Counted from the stretch's first letter, positions 17,135 to 26,270 are shown. The stretch is 64,000 bases of DNA from Shewanella psychrotolerans (GCF_019457595.1 NZ_CP080419.1:868001-932000); one strand, 5' to 3'. The notes: generated by a model from the letters alone, not told the origin. Made by a program: numbers and translations.

Positions 17135-18088
17135 CTATTGGGCGGGGATTGCCCAAGTTTCTAATAAGCCATTACTGCTAATGCTCATAACTTGATTATT
17201 TTGCGCTTCAGCGACAGAGTATACTACGGCTCCTTTGTTTTGAGCATGCTCTGTAAGGTTAACTCGCCAATTAGCCAGCAATTTCCCATTTGAAACTTGC
17301 CAATACATCACTTCACGCGCGGGGGACCCAGTAAGTAGGCTTGTATTGTCTTTGGTAAACCTTGCGGATGAAAAGTTCATTGTTCGGCGATTAATCTTCA
17401 ATTGACTTAACTGCTGACCATTTTTAGTTTGCCAAATAATACCTTGGTTGGTGCTATCAGAACCAAACGCAAGTTGACCATCGTTACTGATGCTCACTTT
17501 AAGCACTCGACTCGGTAGTTGCCATCGATATATTGGTTGTCCCGTTTGCGCGCGCCATAAAATCACCTGATTATCATTGGCCCCTGTGAGCGCAAGCCGT
17601 CCATCATTGGAGATGGAGACGCTATTGACCTTCTCCGTATGGCCGAGAAATTTAATCAAGCGGTTTTCTTTGGGTGCTAAAGACATCACGCTGCCATCGG
17701 TCAAGCCAACTAAAAGTGCACCAGTATTGGCCAGTGAAACAGATTGCCCTGTGGATGGTAGCGACCACCAACCTAAAGATTGCCCATCTTCAAGATTCCA
17801 AAGGGCGACGGAGTCTCGACTTAGCGATGCGGCATATTTGAGATTATTCGAAATTGCGGTGTCGATAGCTTGTTCGTTGTGTTTACCATGAAACCATTGA
17901 TAACGCTGGGTGTTAGATTTTAGCTCCCATAGCTGTAAGTTACTGCGGGCTGTGCTGAGCAGTAAAAACCTGCTACCAGCTGAGAGCGTAGCGCTATATC
18001 CTGGCTCATAGATAATCGGAGTCGCGTTAGGTTTTGGCTGACAGGCTGTGATAATAGAGCAAATTAGCAGCAAACTGCTTTTTTTCAT
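17135..18088 (-). CDS. WD40-repeat lipoprotein
   Basis: A 317-aa protein with a lipoprotein signal (lipobox ITAC, Cys 16). Five to seven WD40-like blades follow: recurring SISNDGRLALTGANDNQVILWRAQTG, SISNDGQLAFGS..GIIWQTKNGQ and SLLTGSPAREVMYWQVSNG (cited in part). It should form a beta-propeller for protein binding in the periplasm. No enzymatic residues are recognisable. It sits between slyX (9 bases downstream) and the divergent fkpA, suggesting a role with periplasmic folding; that is inference from context only. Confidence 0.85.
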   Translation of the reverse strand: MKKSSLLLICSIITACQPKPNATPIIYEPGYSATLSAGSRFLLLSTARSNLQLWELKSNTQRYQWFHGKHNEQAIDTAISNNLKYAASLSRDSVALWNLEDGQSLGWWSLPSTGQSVSLANTGALLVGLTDGSVMSLAPKENRLIKFLGHTEKVNSVSISNDGRLALTGANDNQVILWRAQTGQPIYRWQLPSRVLKVSISNDGQLAFGSDSTNQGIIWQTKNGQQLSQLKINRRTMNFSSARFTKDNTSLLTGSPAREVMYWQVSNGKLLANWRVNLTEHAQNKGAVVYSVAEAQNNQVMSISSNGLLETWAIPAQ

Positions 18089-18300
18089 GAACTTGTCCCT
18101 AAAGATATTGTCTGTAGCTCAAGTGTTATTGCATTATGCTGTTTAAAAGCGTCACGCTATGCTGAATGTTGAGTCGTACTCATATAGCTTAGATTAAACA
18201 TCAGCAATGTAATTGGAATATGTTAATTAACTAGTATAGAGTGGTTCGTCTTATAACAGTAAGGTTATTGTAACCACAAGAAAATACTGAGGAAGCTTTA

Positions 18301-19068
18301 ATGAAGTCGATTTACAAAATTTCTCTGGTCGCGCTAGCAGTGGTAGGTTTAACTGCTTGTAATCAAGAAGAAAAAACAACAACTGCGCCAGAAGTTAAGT
18401 TAGAAACAGCTGCGCAAAAGCAAGCATATAGTGTCGGTGCTTCGATTGGTAAGTACATGTCAGGACACATTAAAGAGCAAGAAGAATTAGGTTTACCGGT
18501 TGATCGCAGTCTAATCATTACTGGTTTTAGCAATGGGCTTAGTGATGAGCTCAAGCTGACTGAAGAAGAGATGCAAACGGTTCTTCAAAGTTTAGATGAA
18601 ACTTTAAATCAAAAGCGTCAAGCACAAGCAGCTGCTTTAGCTGAAAAAGCACAAGCAGAAAGCAAAGCTTTCCTCGAGGCGAATAAGGCGAAAGAGGGTG
18701 TGGTTACTACTGAATCGGGTCTTCAATATGAAGTGTTAACATCTGGTACTGGTGAAAAACCCGCTGCTGAAGACACTGTTGAAGTCCATTATGTGGGAAC
18801 ACTAATTGACGGAACTGAGTTTGATAGCTCTATTGCGCGCGGTGAGCCGGCTAAGTTTCCATTGAACCGTGTTATTCCTGGTTGGACCGAGGGGGTGCAG
18901 TTAATGCCTGTCGGTGCTAAGTATAAGTTTGTTATTCCTGCTGAGCTTGCCTATGGTAATCGAGATACAGGTAGTATCCCTGCAAATTCAACCTTGATAT
19001 TTGAAGTGGAACTGCTCTCTATTGAAAAAGCTGCTGCGCCAACAGCAGATGCTGCGGCGGCAAAGTAA
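18301..19068 (+). CDS. fkpA: FKBP-type peptidyl-prolyl isomerase FkpA
   Basis: A 255-aa periplasmic chaperone/isomerase. An N-terminal signal ends in LTAC and thus looks like a lipoprotein signal, unlike E. coli FkpA. Residues ~35-125 form the helical dimerisation domain (QKQAYSVGASIGKYMS; long QAQAAALAEKAQAESKAF helix), and ~135-245 the FKBP domain with VEVHYVGTLIDGTEFDSS and VIPGWTEGVQLMPVGAKYKFVIP. An Ala-rich tail closes it. A terminator follows. Divergent from the WD40/slyX operon. Confidence 0.95.
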   Translation: MKSIYKISLVALAVVGLTACNQEEKTTTAPEVKLETAAQKQAYSVGASIGKYMSGHIKEQEELGLPVDRSLIITGFSNGLSDELKLTEEEMQTVLQSLDETLNQKRQAQAAALAEKAQAESKAFLEANKAKEGVVTTESGLQYEVLTSGTGEKPAAEDTVEVHYVGTLIDGTEFDSSIARGEPAKFPLNRVIPGWTEGVQLMPVGAKYKFVIPAELAYGNRDTGSIPANSTLIFEVELLSIEKAAAPTADAAAAK

Positions 19069-19084
19069 GCGATAGCTAAACACT

Positions 19085-19109
19085 AAAAGGGCGCATAGCG
19101 TCCTTTTTT
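19085..19109 (+). terminator. fkpA terminator
   Basis: Stem AAAGGGCGC / GCGTCCTTT (one G-U pair) followed by a T run, 17 bases after the stop codon. Confidence 0.8.
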
Positions 19110-19232
19110 GTGTCTGGATTTTAGTCGCTTGATAGATCTTTTTTGATTACGTCAATTTACCGAGCTAGATAACTACGCATTTCCCATTAGCTTGAGTTAA
19201 AATTTGCACATAGTTGTTTTGGGATTTTGGTT

Positions 19233-19607
19233 ATGGAATATGAGTTTCGCCGTAATACGTTAACTGGCACGTTAGTCGCCAATTTTTCGATGGACCATGA
19301 GATCATGGGGCTGTGGTTTGTCGATGAGCTGGGCGAGGACAGTCAATTATGTCAGCAATTACAAAATACCATATTACTTTTACAACAAAGTGCGATAAGT
19401 GATAAACGTTTTGTGGGTAAGGCGATTTCGATTGAACTAGATAGTGAACAAGTTCGCGTATTTGCTAATGTGTTAGAGATGGGAGATGAGGTTGAACTCG
19501 ATGAATCCATGTCTTTCTATAATGGTGAATCAGAAGCTTTTTGTGGTTTAGAGGATTTTGCAGCAGCCTTGGATAGTTGGCAGGCATTTATTAAGGATAG
19601 CCGCTAA
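19233..19607 (+). CDS. yacL: UPF0231 / YacL family protein
   Basis: A 124-aa acidic protein that opens MEYEFRRNTLTG, like E. coli YacL (MDYEFLRD...), and keeps the family sequences SMDHEIMGLWFVDE, FANVLEMGDE and SMSFYNGESEAFCGLEDF. ATG at 19233 is chosen over an upstream TTG at 19227 by this match. Function unknown. Converges with narP across a strong terminator. Confidence 0.92.
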   Translation: MEYEFRRNTLTGTLVANFSMDHEIMGLWFVDELGEDSQLCQQLQNTILLLQQSAISDKRFVGKAISIELDSEQVRVFANVLEMGDEVELDESMSFYNGESEAFCGLEDFAAALDSWQAFIKDSR

Positions 19608-19624
19608 GACAGGCATTAAACCGA

Positions 19625-19658
19625 AATAGTAAAGGCAGCGTTAGCTGCCTTTACTATT
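19625..19658. terminator. Bidirectional terminator between yacL and narP
   Basis: A perfect 15-bp stem AATAGTAAAGGCAGC / GCTGCCTTTACTATT with loop GTTA, between convergent genes. Confidence 0.92.
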
Positions 19659-19688
19659 TAAAAACCGTCAAGGTTCAATTGACAGAGT

Positions 19689-20318
19689 TTATTGATTTAG
19701 GTAACGCACCGCCATTTCTGTACGAGATTTAGCATTGGCTTTTCTGAGTAAATTCTTTACGTGAACCTTTACGGTTCCTTCACTGATATGGAGTTGTTCG
19801 GAGATGACTCGATTGCTTTTGCCTTCTGCCAGCAATTCTAAAATCTGTAACTCCCTAGGCGTTAAGCTATCAATCCAAATCTGCTCATCTTCACTATCTT
19901 TACGCTCATAAAGAAACTCCTCTACAGAATCAGAGATCACTCGGTGACCTTGCATTGCATTTTTGAGTTTTTCGAGGAGTAGATCGGGCTCAGTATCTTT
20001 AAGTAAGTAGCCGTCAGCTCCAGCTTTTACCAAGCGAACAACATCTTGTTTGGCGTCAGATACGGTGAGAATAACGATACGGCTGGTGACCCCTTCTTGC
20101 CGCAGGGCATTAAGGGTATCTAGTCCGGTCATTCCTTTCATATTGAGATCGAGTAATACGATATCTGGCTCATCTTCAGCAGTGGAAGATAGCGCATCTA
20201 ATCCGCTACCCGCTTCGCCAAAAAGAGTAAAATCAGTGTCTGATGCGATGAGTTGGCAGATCCCTCGGCGTAATAAAGGATGGTCATCTACCACGAGTAC
20301 TGAGTAAGGTTTGCCCAT
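19689..20318 (-). CDS. narP: Nitrate/nitrite response regulator NarP
   Basis: A 209-aa NarL/FixJ-type response regulator. The receiver domain (~5-120) has the acidic pair D11-D12, phospho-acceptor D57 (IVLLDLNMKG) and a conserved Thr/Lys region; the LuxR-type DNA-binding helix-turn-helix occupies ~145-205 (LTPRELQILELLAEGKSNRVISEQLHISEGTVKVH, cited in part). The pairing with the NarQ-type kinase just upstream (60 bases) and the divergent nrfA target identify it as NarP rather than another member. It should activate nrfA in response to nitrate/nitrite. Confidence 0.92.
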   Translation of the reverse strand: MGKPYSVLVVDDHPLLRRGICQLIASDTDFTLFGEAGSGLDALSSTAEDEPDIVLLDLNMKGMTGLDTLNALRQEGVTSRIVILTVSDAKQDVVRLVKAGADGYLLKDTEPDLLLEKLKNAMQGHRVISDSVEEFLYERKDSEDEQIWIDSLTPRELQILELLAEGKSNRVISEQLHISEGTVKVHVKNLLRKANAKSRTEMAVRYLNQ

Positions 20319-20378
20319 TTTTAACTCTCCAGCGGCTGTATGCTGTATAAAAAAATTAATGTGTGCTACCTAAACCGA

Positions 20379-22082
20379 CTATTGGTCAGGTGCTTTTTCT
20401 GGCGGAAAAAGTAAGGTTACTGTGGTGCCGCCATTATCATTGCTAAAAAAGTCTACTATACCAGAAAGCCTGCTGGCGCGCTCATGCATAATTCCAATCC
20501 CAAAATGTTGATCTCGTTCTTTTAATTTATCGACGCCAACACCATCATCGCTGATGCTAATGCGAACATTAGCACCTTCGGTCACGCAAGAAATGTCGAT
20601 ATGTTTGGCATTGGCATGCTTAATTGCGTTTAGGGTCGCTTCTCTGGTGAGCTGCAATACATGTATATGCTGATGAGCGCCGAGTAATTGCATCGGGAGC
20701 TTATAGTCGAGTGTGATCTCGGCTGTTGATTGACTGCGGAGTTGATCTAGCATCGCCTCTATTGCATGGTTAAGATTCGGATCATTAATGGTTAAGCGAA
20801 ATGTGGATAGTAATTCTCTAAGCTGCACGTAGGCTGTATTTACCCCTTCATTGATTTCGCTAAGCTGTTGTTCTACTTGAGGGCTACGGCATTGATCATT
20901 TAACCCTTTAGACAGCAGGCTAACTTGGATTTTTAGAAATGAGAGCAGTTGCCCTAATGAGTCGTGCAACTCCCTTGCAATGACTCCTCTCTCTTCCATT
21001 AAGGCTAACTGTTGACGTTGTTCGCCCGCGTTATAGATAACAATTGAACGAGCAAGCATGATGGCGAAGTTTTCAAATAGTGCATGATTGATCCCTCCGT
21101 TTGCTGCAACTTCGAGATACCCTAGCTCATTTTCAGCGAATTTTAGGGCAAAGCGTATCTGTGCTATGGATGAACGCGGCCAGCCCCCATCAGCCTCGAT
21201 GCAGAGCTGTTCATCTTCATCTTGTACTATGATCACTCTGATAAACGTGCTTGGTTCATGTGCTCTTAATTGGTTGAGTGCCTGTCTTATCGTATTTTTT
21301 TCAAGCTTACCTGAATGCAGCATGACGAGGTTGTCATAGAGTAATTTGAGTTCATTGTTGGCTCGGGTTAATGCGAAGGTTTTCTCTTTAACTTGATTCT
21401 CGAGGTTGTCATATAGACTTGATAGTTCCAGGGCGCTCGTGGCGAGTGCATTACTAAGCGCACTTAGCTCTATATATTCGCTTTGAGGTACATCGACATT
21501 AAAATTTCCCTTAGATATGGTGTTTGCTGACTCCATTAGCTGATGCAATGGTTTGACGACTTTTCGCTTGGTATAGCGGACGGCGAAAAAGGCGATCAAC
21601 AACATTAGGCTTAAGCCTGCAATTTGGCTTGCGGTGAGCAGTTTTAGTTTAAAGGCGGCATGTTGTTCAGTCTCAAGAACCAGAAGGTCGATCGTATCAA
21701 CAAAATCCTTGAGTGCAGAGGCATAAAGGCGAGAGTTTTCCTCTTCAATATAGGCTTTCATCACCTTCCACTTTTGGATCACTAACAGATACTGCTCTCC
21801 TAGAACATCTGGGGCCATCCAACTTAATGACCGCTTAAGTGCGTTGGAATAAAGGGTTGTTTCAAACTCTTTAATTTTCTCATCGGCATCAGCACTACCC
21901 GAGTTTGCATAAAACATCAGGCGATAACTCTGCATCCGCAAAGACCCTGAGGCATTAATCGCTCTAGCGTCACCTAGGCTGTATGCCAAATTAGCGATAG
22001 CAAAGGTTGCCAGCCCGCTGGAAAGTAAAATAAAGGTTAACATTAACCCAAAAATTGTGGAGGTAAGACTACCTTTCTTCAT
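20379..22082 (-). CDS. narQ: Nitrate/nitrite sensor histidine kinase NarQ
   Basis: A 567-aa membrane kinase. TM1 (~10-32) is followed by the P-box helix DARAINASGSLRMQSYR that binds nitrate in NarX/NarQ, a periplasmic helical sensor domain, TM2 (~147-168), HAMP (~170-222), a signalling/GAF-like region and the HisKA_3 core: ERGVIARELHDSLGQLLSFLK with the phospho-accepting His, and an HATPase domain with N-box and G-box (DDGVG, FGIGIMHER). Only NarQ-type phosphorelay is encoded here; no NarX/NarL was seen. Divergent from nrfA. Confidence 0.93.
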   Translation of the reverse strand: MKKGSLTSTIFGLMLTFILLSSGLATFAIANLAYSLGDARAINASGSLRMQSYRLMFYANSGSADADEKIKEFETTLYSNALKRSLSWMAPDVLGEQYLLVIQKWKVMKAYIEEENSRLYASALKDFVDTIDLLVLETEQHAAFKLKLLTASQIAGLSLMLLIAFFAVRYTKRKVVKPLHQLMESANTISKGNFNVDVPQSEYIELSALSNALATSALELSSLYDNLENQVKEKTFALTRANNELKLLYDNLVMLHSGKLEKNTIRQALNQLRAHEPSTFIRVIIVQDEDEQLCIEADGGWPRSSIAQIRFALKFAENELGYLEVAANGGINHALFENFAIMLARSIVIYNAGEQRQQLALMEERGVIARELHDSLGQLLSFLKIQVSLLSKGLNDQCRSPQVEQQLSEINEGVNTAYVQLRELLSTFRLTINDPNLNHAIEAMLDQLRSQSTAEITLDYKLPMQLLGAHQHIHVLQLTREATLNAIKHANAKHIDISCVTEGANVRISISDDGVGVDKLKERDQHFGIGIMHERASRLSGIVDFFSNDNGGTTVTLLFPPEKAPDQ

Positions 22083-22177
22083 CTATTTAGAACTCATTAA
22101 TTTATTTCAGAATTTAGTGATTATCCACTACACCGCTTTATTAGTCTTCGTGCATTAAATTAACATATTGGTAAAAG

Positions 22178-22193
22178 TGTGACGTACAACACA
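22178..22193. promoter_or_regulatory. CRP-like binding site upstream of nrfA
   Basis: TGTGA-CGTACA-ACACA matches the CRP consensus TGTGA-N6-TCACA at nine of ten defined positions. It lies 51 bases upstream of the NarP-like site in the narQ/nrfA divergent region. In Shewanella CRP is known to control anaerobic respiration genes including nrfA; occupancy here is inferred. Confidence 0.5.
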
Positions 22194-22228
22194 TTCACAT
22201 TATGATCTAACTCAAATTTTACCCAGGA

Positions 22229-22244
22229 TACCCCATAAGAGGTA
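22229..22244. promoter_or_regulatory. NarL/NarP 7-2-7 site upstream of nrfA
   Basis: TACCCCA-TA-AGAGGTA is an inverted pair of NarL/P heptamers with the 7-2-7 spacing preferred by NarP (consensus TACYYMT-N2-AKRRGTA); the right heptamer is a perfect match and the left differs at one base. It lies 86 bases upstream of the nrfA start, in the region between narQP and nrfA. Confidence 0.72.
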
Positions 22245-22329
22245 TATTTTAAGTGCGGGTTAAAGGCTAACTTTGGCCATGGAGATGATGTGGTTATTAA
22301 GACTACAATAAAAGTAACACGGAGATGAG

Positions 22330-23730
22330 ATGGTGAAAACATTAACTAAGAAAACCTTTGCACTAAGTGCTTTGGTCGCGGCAAGCCTTATGGCTACTGG
22401 CGTGATGGCGAGCGAAAAAACAGAGCCTCGTAATGAAGTTTATAAAGATAAGTTTTCTAAGCAGTACGATAGTTGGCATGACACTGCTGAGAGCAAAGAA
22501 GTCGTCGATATGCTCGAGAAAGTGCCTAGCTTAGTCGTACTTTGGGCTGGTTATGGTTTTGCCAAAGATTATAATGCGCCACGTGGCCACATGTATGCCG
22601 TCACTGATGTTCGTAATACACTGCGCACCGGTGCACCTAAATCAGCCGAAGATGGTCCAATGCCAATGGCATGTTGGTCTTGTAAGAGTCCTGACGTACC
22701 TCGCGTGATCGAAGAACAAGGTGAAGATGGTTACTTCACTGGTAAGTGGTATAAAGGTGGCGCTGAAATCGTTAACACTATCGGTTGTAGTGATTGTCAT
22801 GAGAAAGGTTCTTCTAAACTACGTATGTCTCGTCCATTCGCCGATCGCGCAATGGCAACATTAGGCACACCATTTGATAAAGCGTCTAAGAAAGATAAGC
22901 AATCTATGGTTTGTGGTCAGTGTCACGTAGAGTACTACTTCGAGAAGACTAAAGATCGCAAAGGGTTTGTTAAGTTCCCTTGGGATATGGGCACAACCGT
23001 TGAACAGATGGAAGTCTACTACGACAACATGGAGTTCGCTGATTGGACGCACGCCGTATCTAAGACGCCAATGTTGAAAGCACAACACCCAGGTTATGAA
23101 ACTTGGAAGCTTGGTGTACATGGTCAGAACAATGTGACCTGTGTTGATTGCCATATGCCTAAAGTTAAAAATGCTGAAGGTCGTAAGTTTACCGACCACA
23201 AAGTAGGTAACCCATTCGATCGCTTCGAAGAGACATGTGCTACTTGTCACTCTCAAAGCAAAGAGTTCATGGTTAACTTGACTAAAGAGAAGCAAACTAA
23301 GGTTAGTGATCTTAAGGCTCGAGCTGAATCTCAGTTAGTTAAAGCTCACTTTGAAGCGAAAGCGGCATGGGATGCTGGTGCAACTGAAGCTGAAATGAAG
23401 CCGATTCTTATGGATATTCGTCATTCACAATGGCGTTGGGATTATGCAACAGCATCTCATGGTGTAGCCGCTCATGCTGCAGATGAAGCACTGCGTATTC
23501 TTGGTACTTCAGTAGATAAAGCGGGTGATGCACGAGTTAAACTTGCTCAACTACTTGCTGCTAAAGGCGTGAAGCAACCAATTGCTATTCCTGATGTATC
23601 TACCAAAGCCAAAGCGCAAGCTGCGCTAGGTATGGATATGAAGAAGATGAACGCTGCGAAAGAAGAGTTCAAGAAAACTACATTGCCTAAGTGGGATGAA
23701 GAGGCTAAGAAGCGCGAAGCAACTTACTAA
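22330..23730 (+). CDS. nrfA: Ammonia-forming cytochrome c nitrite reductase NrfA
   Basis: A 466-aa periplasmic pentahaem enzyme that reduces nitrite to ammonia with six electrons. The signal peptide ends near VMA-S (residue 28). Five haem motifs are present: the catalytic-site CWSCK (115-119, lysine-ligated haem) and CSDCH (153), CGQCH (195), CVDCH (271), CATCH (303). The active-site Arg/Tyr/His region ([20 protein letters not shown]) is intact. No nrfBCDEFG or specific CWSCK-haem lyase is adjacent; electron supply via CymA, as in Shewanella, would be expected. GGAG precedes the ATG. A strong terminator follows, so it is monocistronic. Confidence 0.98.
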   Translation: MVKTLTKKTFALSALVAASLMATGVMASEKTEPRNEVYKDKFSKQYDSWHDTAESKEVVDMLEKVPSLVVLWAGYGFAKDYNAPRGHMYAVTDVRNTLRTGAPKSAEDGPMPMACWSCKSPDVPRVIEEQGEDGYFTGKWYKGGAEIVNTIGCSDCHEKGSSKLRMSRPFADRAMATLGTPFDKASKKDKQSMVCGQCHVEYYFEKTKDRKGFVKFPWDMGTTVEQMEVYYDNMEFADWTHAVSKTPMLKAQHPGYETWKLGVHGQNNVTCVDCHMPKVKNAEGRKFTDHKVGNPFDRFEETCATCHSQSKEFMVNLTKEKQTKVSDLKARAESQLVKAHFEAKAAWDAGATEAEMKPILMDIRHSQWRWDYATASHGVAAHAADEALRILGTSVDKAGDARVKLAQLLAAKGVKQPIAIPDVSTKAKAQAALGMDMKKMNAAKEEFKKTTLPKWDEEAKKREATY

Positions 23731-23760
23731 GCCATATTATTTAGTAAAAGTGTTTTAGTA

Positions 23761-23791
23761 AAAACCCTGGTTAGATAACCAGGGTTTTTTT
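23761..23791 (+). terminator. nrfA terminator
   Basis: Stem AAAACCCTGGTT / AACCAGGGTTTT with loop AGAT and a 7-T tail, shared with the convergent gene at 23805. Confidence 0.93.
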
Positions 23792-23804
23792 ATGCGATTA
23801 ACCA

Positions 23805-24347
23805 CTATTTAATCATCTTAAGTAAGGCTTTAAAGCGTTCACCGCTAGCGTGCTGTTGAAGTTCAAACAGCAGAGATTCACAGTTTGTTACTTTAGCGCC
23901 ATATTGGGTCATCATCTGAATACCAAGTTGCTTATTCTCAGCGGTACGAGAAGATACTCCATCGGCAATCACGTTGACTTCAAAACAATTATCTAATAAA
24001 TCTCTACATGTTTGATAAACACATATATGCGTCTCAATCCCCGCCATTAATACCTGTTTGCGATCATGACGCTCCATGGCTTCACGAAAAGCCTCAGTAT
24101 GCCACGCACTAAAATGTGCTTTAGCTATCGGTTGATATTTAGGTGAGAGCAGTGTTTGAAGGTTTTGGCTGGTTGCTCCGAGTTTATCTGGTAGTTGTTC
24201 AAGCCAAACAACGGGAATTTCAAATAATTCAGCTGCTTTAATTAAGGTTTCCAACTTGTTCGTCATTGTTTCTGCTTGATGCATCATTTGAGCGAGTTTG
24301 CCCTGCACATCAACGATGACGAGTACACAATCTTGTGGTGTCAACAT
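23805..24347 (-). CDS. Isochorismatase-family hydrolase (YcaC-like)
   Basis: A 180-aa cysteine hydrolase. The family triad is visible: D13 (VIVDVQGKL), K76 (IAKAHFSAW) and C109 in GIETHICVYQTCRDLL, which follows the usual non-prolyl cis-peptide. Substrate unknown; relatives cleave amides such as nicotinamide or carbamoyl compounds. AGGAGGT stands directly before the ATG. Divergent from glnK-amtB. Confidence 0.9.
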   Translation of the reverse strand: MLTPQDCVLVIVDVQGKLAQMMHQAETMTNKLETLIKAAELFEIPVVWLEQLPDKLGATSQNLQTLLSPKYQPIAKAHFSAWHTEAFREAMERHDRKQVLMAGIETHICVYQTCRDLLDNCFEVNVIADGVSSRTAENKQLGIQMMTQYGAKVTNCESLLFELQQHASGERFKALLKMIK

Positions 24348-24454
24348 AGTTACCTCCTATTTTTTGGTGTCCCATCATACCGATAAAGACTATTTTACCA
24401 ATCCGTCATAGGTCGAATAAACACTGCCCGTTTTTTGTGCGCTAGCTGCATGTT

Positions 24455-24471
24455 TGCACCTTATTGGTGCG
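24455..24471 (+). promoter_or_regulatory. NtrC (GlnG) enhancer site upstream of glnK
   Basis: TGCACC-TTATT-GGTGCG matches the NtrC consensus TGCACC-N5-GGTGCA at eleven of twelve defined bases. Its centre is about 97 bases before the expected transcription start of the sigma-54-like promoter at 24535, a normal enhancer distance. A weaker half-matching sequence lies just upstream (24436-24451). Confidence 0.72.
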
Positions 24472-24534
24472 TAGGTGTGTTCAAATTTGGCAGCGCAACA
24501 AGTTAACAGTATGTATTTTTTATGTTTTTACTTT

Positions 24535-24550
24535 TGGCCTGATGCTTGAA
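24535..24550 (+). promoter_or_regulatory. Sigma-54 (-24/-12)-like promoter of glnK-amtB
   Basis: TTGG at 24534-24537 and TTGA at 24546-24549 give the -24 GG and -12 elements with the invariant 10-base gap, but the -12 element is TTGA instead of TTGC. The start would lie near 24560, giving a ~35-base leader. The upstream NtrC site supports the call. Confidence 0.5.
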
Positions 24551-24595
24551 TTGTTTTTTTTATAACAAAACTACAATTACGAGCCGGAGGCTGGA

Positions 24596-24934
24596 ATGAA
24601 ACTAATCAGCGCAATAATCAAACCATTTAAATTGGATGATGTACGAGAAGCAATAGCTGGGTTGGGTATAGAAGGGATGACCGTCACCGAGGTGAAAGGA
24701 TTTGGCCGCCAAAAAGGGCATACAGAATTGTATCGTGGGGCAGAGTATCAGGTCGATTTCTTACCTAAGGTGAGACTTGATATCGCCACCAAAGCTGAAA
24801 ATGTTGATCATCTGATTGAGTCGATCGTTTCAGCTGCGCGAACTGGCAAGATAGGCGACGGTAAAATTTTTGTTACGGATCTGGATCAGGTTGTCCGTAT
24901 CCGTACTGGCGAACTCGATAACGAAGCACTTTAA
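24596..24934 (+). CDS. glnK: Nitrogen regulatory protein PII (GlnK type)
   Basis: A 112-aa trimeric signalling protein. The T-loop carries the uridylylated tyrosine (GHTELYRGAEYQV), and the B-loop (RTGKIGDGKIFV) and C-loop are intact. Placed 12 bases before amtB, it is named GlnK rather than GlnB. GlnK blocks AmtB when ammonium is plentiful. A GGAGG ribosome binding site precedes it. The NtrC-like site and sigma-54-like promoter upstream imply nitrogen-limitation control. Confidence 0.95.
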   Translation: MKLISAIIKPFKLDDVREAIAGLGIEGMTVTEVKGFGRQKGHTELYRGAEYQVDFLPKVRLDIATKAENVDHLIESIVSAARTGKIGDGKIFVTDLDQVVRIRTGELDNEAL

Positions 24935-24946
24935 GAGGATTAGATA

Positions 24947-26197
24947 ATGGAAGAGTTAAAGGCACTGGGTGCAACAGTTACTGAGCTGCGATTCGCACTA
25001 GATACATTCTACTTTCTTATTTCTGGCGCGTTAGTTATGTGGATGGCGGCTGGTTTCGCCATGCTTGAAGCTGGTTTAGTTCGCTCGAAAAATACCACTG
25101 AAATTTTAACCAAAAACGTATGTTTATTTTCAATTGCATGCATTATGTATTTGCTCGTCGGTTATAACATCATGTATGTCGATAATGCTGAAGGAGGTTG
25201 GTTGCCATCGTTTGCGAGCTTGATTGGTTCTCAAGCTGGAGATGCTGATCATGCATTGGAATCGGACTTCTTCTTCCAAGTGGTGTTTGTTGCGACTGCG
25301 ATGTCTATTGTTTCTGGTGCTGTAGCTGAGCGTATGAAGCTGTGGGCATTTTTAGTCTTCTCAATTTTCATGACCGGCGTGATCTACCCAGTTGAAGGGT
25401 ACTGGACGTGGGGGGGAGGATTCCTCTCTGAAGCGGGTTTTGTTGATTTTGCTGGTAGTGGTATTGTGCACATGGCTGGTGCTGCTGCAGCGATTTCAGG
25501 AGTGTTATTGCTTGGTGCGAGAAAAGGCAAGTATGGCGCAAATGGTCAGGTTAATCCTATCCCTGGTTCTAACCTGCCCATGGCGACATTAGGTATGTTT
25601 ATTCTATGGATGGGATGGTTTGGCTTCAACGGCGGCTCTCAGCTGTTAGTGTCTGATGTTGAAAATGCATCAGCAGTAGCCAAGATTTTTGTAAACACTA
25701 ACTCTGCCGCGGCATTTGGTTCAATATCTGCTTTGATCGTATGTAAAATGGTATGGGGTAAAGCCGATTTAACCATGATTCTTAATGGTGCATTAGCAGG
25801 TTTAGTTGCAATTACCGCGGACCCACTATCTCCATCATTGCCGCTTGCTGGTGCGATTGGTCTAGTGGCTGGTGGCATTGTGGTGTTCTCTATCGTGATG
25901 TTCGACCGTATTAAAATTGATGATCCTGTAGGTGCTATTTCGGTTCACGGTGTGGCTGGTTTGTTTGGATTGGTGATGGTGCCTGTGTCAAATGCTGATG
26001 CAACTATAGTGGGTCAGCTCTACGGTGCAGCAGTGATATTCGCTTGGGTATTTAGTGCGTCATTTGTAGTTTGGTATGCACTTAAGTTAACGATGGGTAT
26101 CCGCGTTACCGAAGAGGAAGAGTACAACGGTATGGATGCTTCTGATTGTGGTATCGATGCTTATCCTGAGTTTGTATCACTAAAAAGTGCTAACTAA
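24947..26197 (+). CDS. amtB: Ammonium transporter AmtB
   Basis: A 416-aa polytopic membrane channel of the Amt family. It has the first-helix pattern (MWMAAGFAMLEAGLVRSKN), the ammonium recruitment aspartate region followed by FAGSGIVHMAGA with the first pore His, and VHGVAGLFG with the second pore His of the twin-His pair. Unlike E. coli AmtB it has no clear signal peptide. Co-transcribed with glnK; the operon ends at a strong terminator. Confidence 0.96.
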   Translation: MEELKALGATVTELRFALDTFYFLISGALVMWMAAGFAMLEAGLVRSKNTTEILTKNVCLFSIACIMYLLVGYNIMYVDNAEGGWLPSFASLIGSQAGDADHALESDFFFQVVFVATAMSIVSGAVAERMKLWAFLVFSIFMTGVIYPVEGYWTWGGGFLSEAGFVDFAGSGIVHMAGAAAAISGVLLLGARKGKYGANGQVNPIPGSNLPMATLGMFILWMGWFGFNGGSQLLVSDVENASAVAKIFVNTNSAAAFGSISALIVCKMVWGKADLTMILNGALAGLVAITADPLSPSLPLAGAIGLVAGGIVVFSIVMFDRIKIDDPVGAISVHGVAGLFGLVMVPVSNADATIVGQLYGAAVIFAWVFSASFVVWYALKLTMGIRVTEEEEYNGMDASDCGIDAYPEFVSLKSAN

Positions 26198-26224
26198 TCA
26201 CTTAATATAGTGTTATCTCTATCT

Positions 26225-26258
26225 GGGCCTTTGCTATTCACGCAAAGGCCCTTTTTTT
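26225..26258 (+). terminator. glnK-amtB terminator
   Basis: A perfect 10-bp stem GGGCCTTTGC / GCAAAGGCCC, 7-base loop, then seven T's. Confidence 0.93.
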
Positions 26259-26270
26259 ATGTATGATAAG

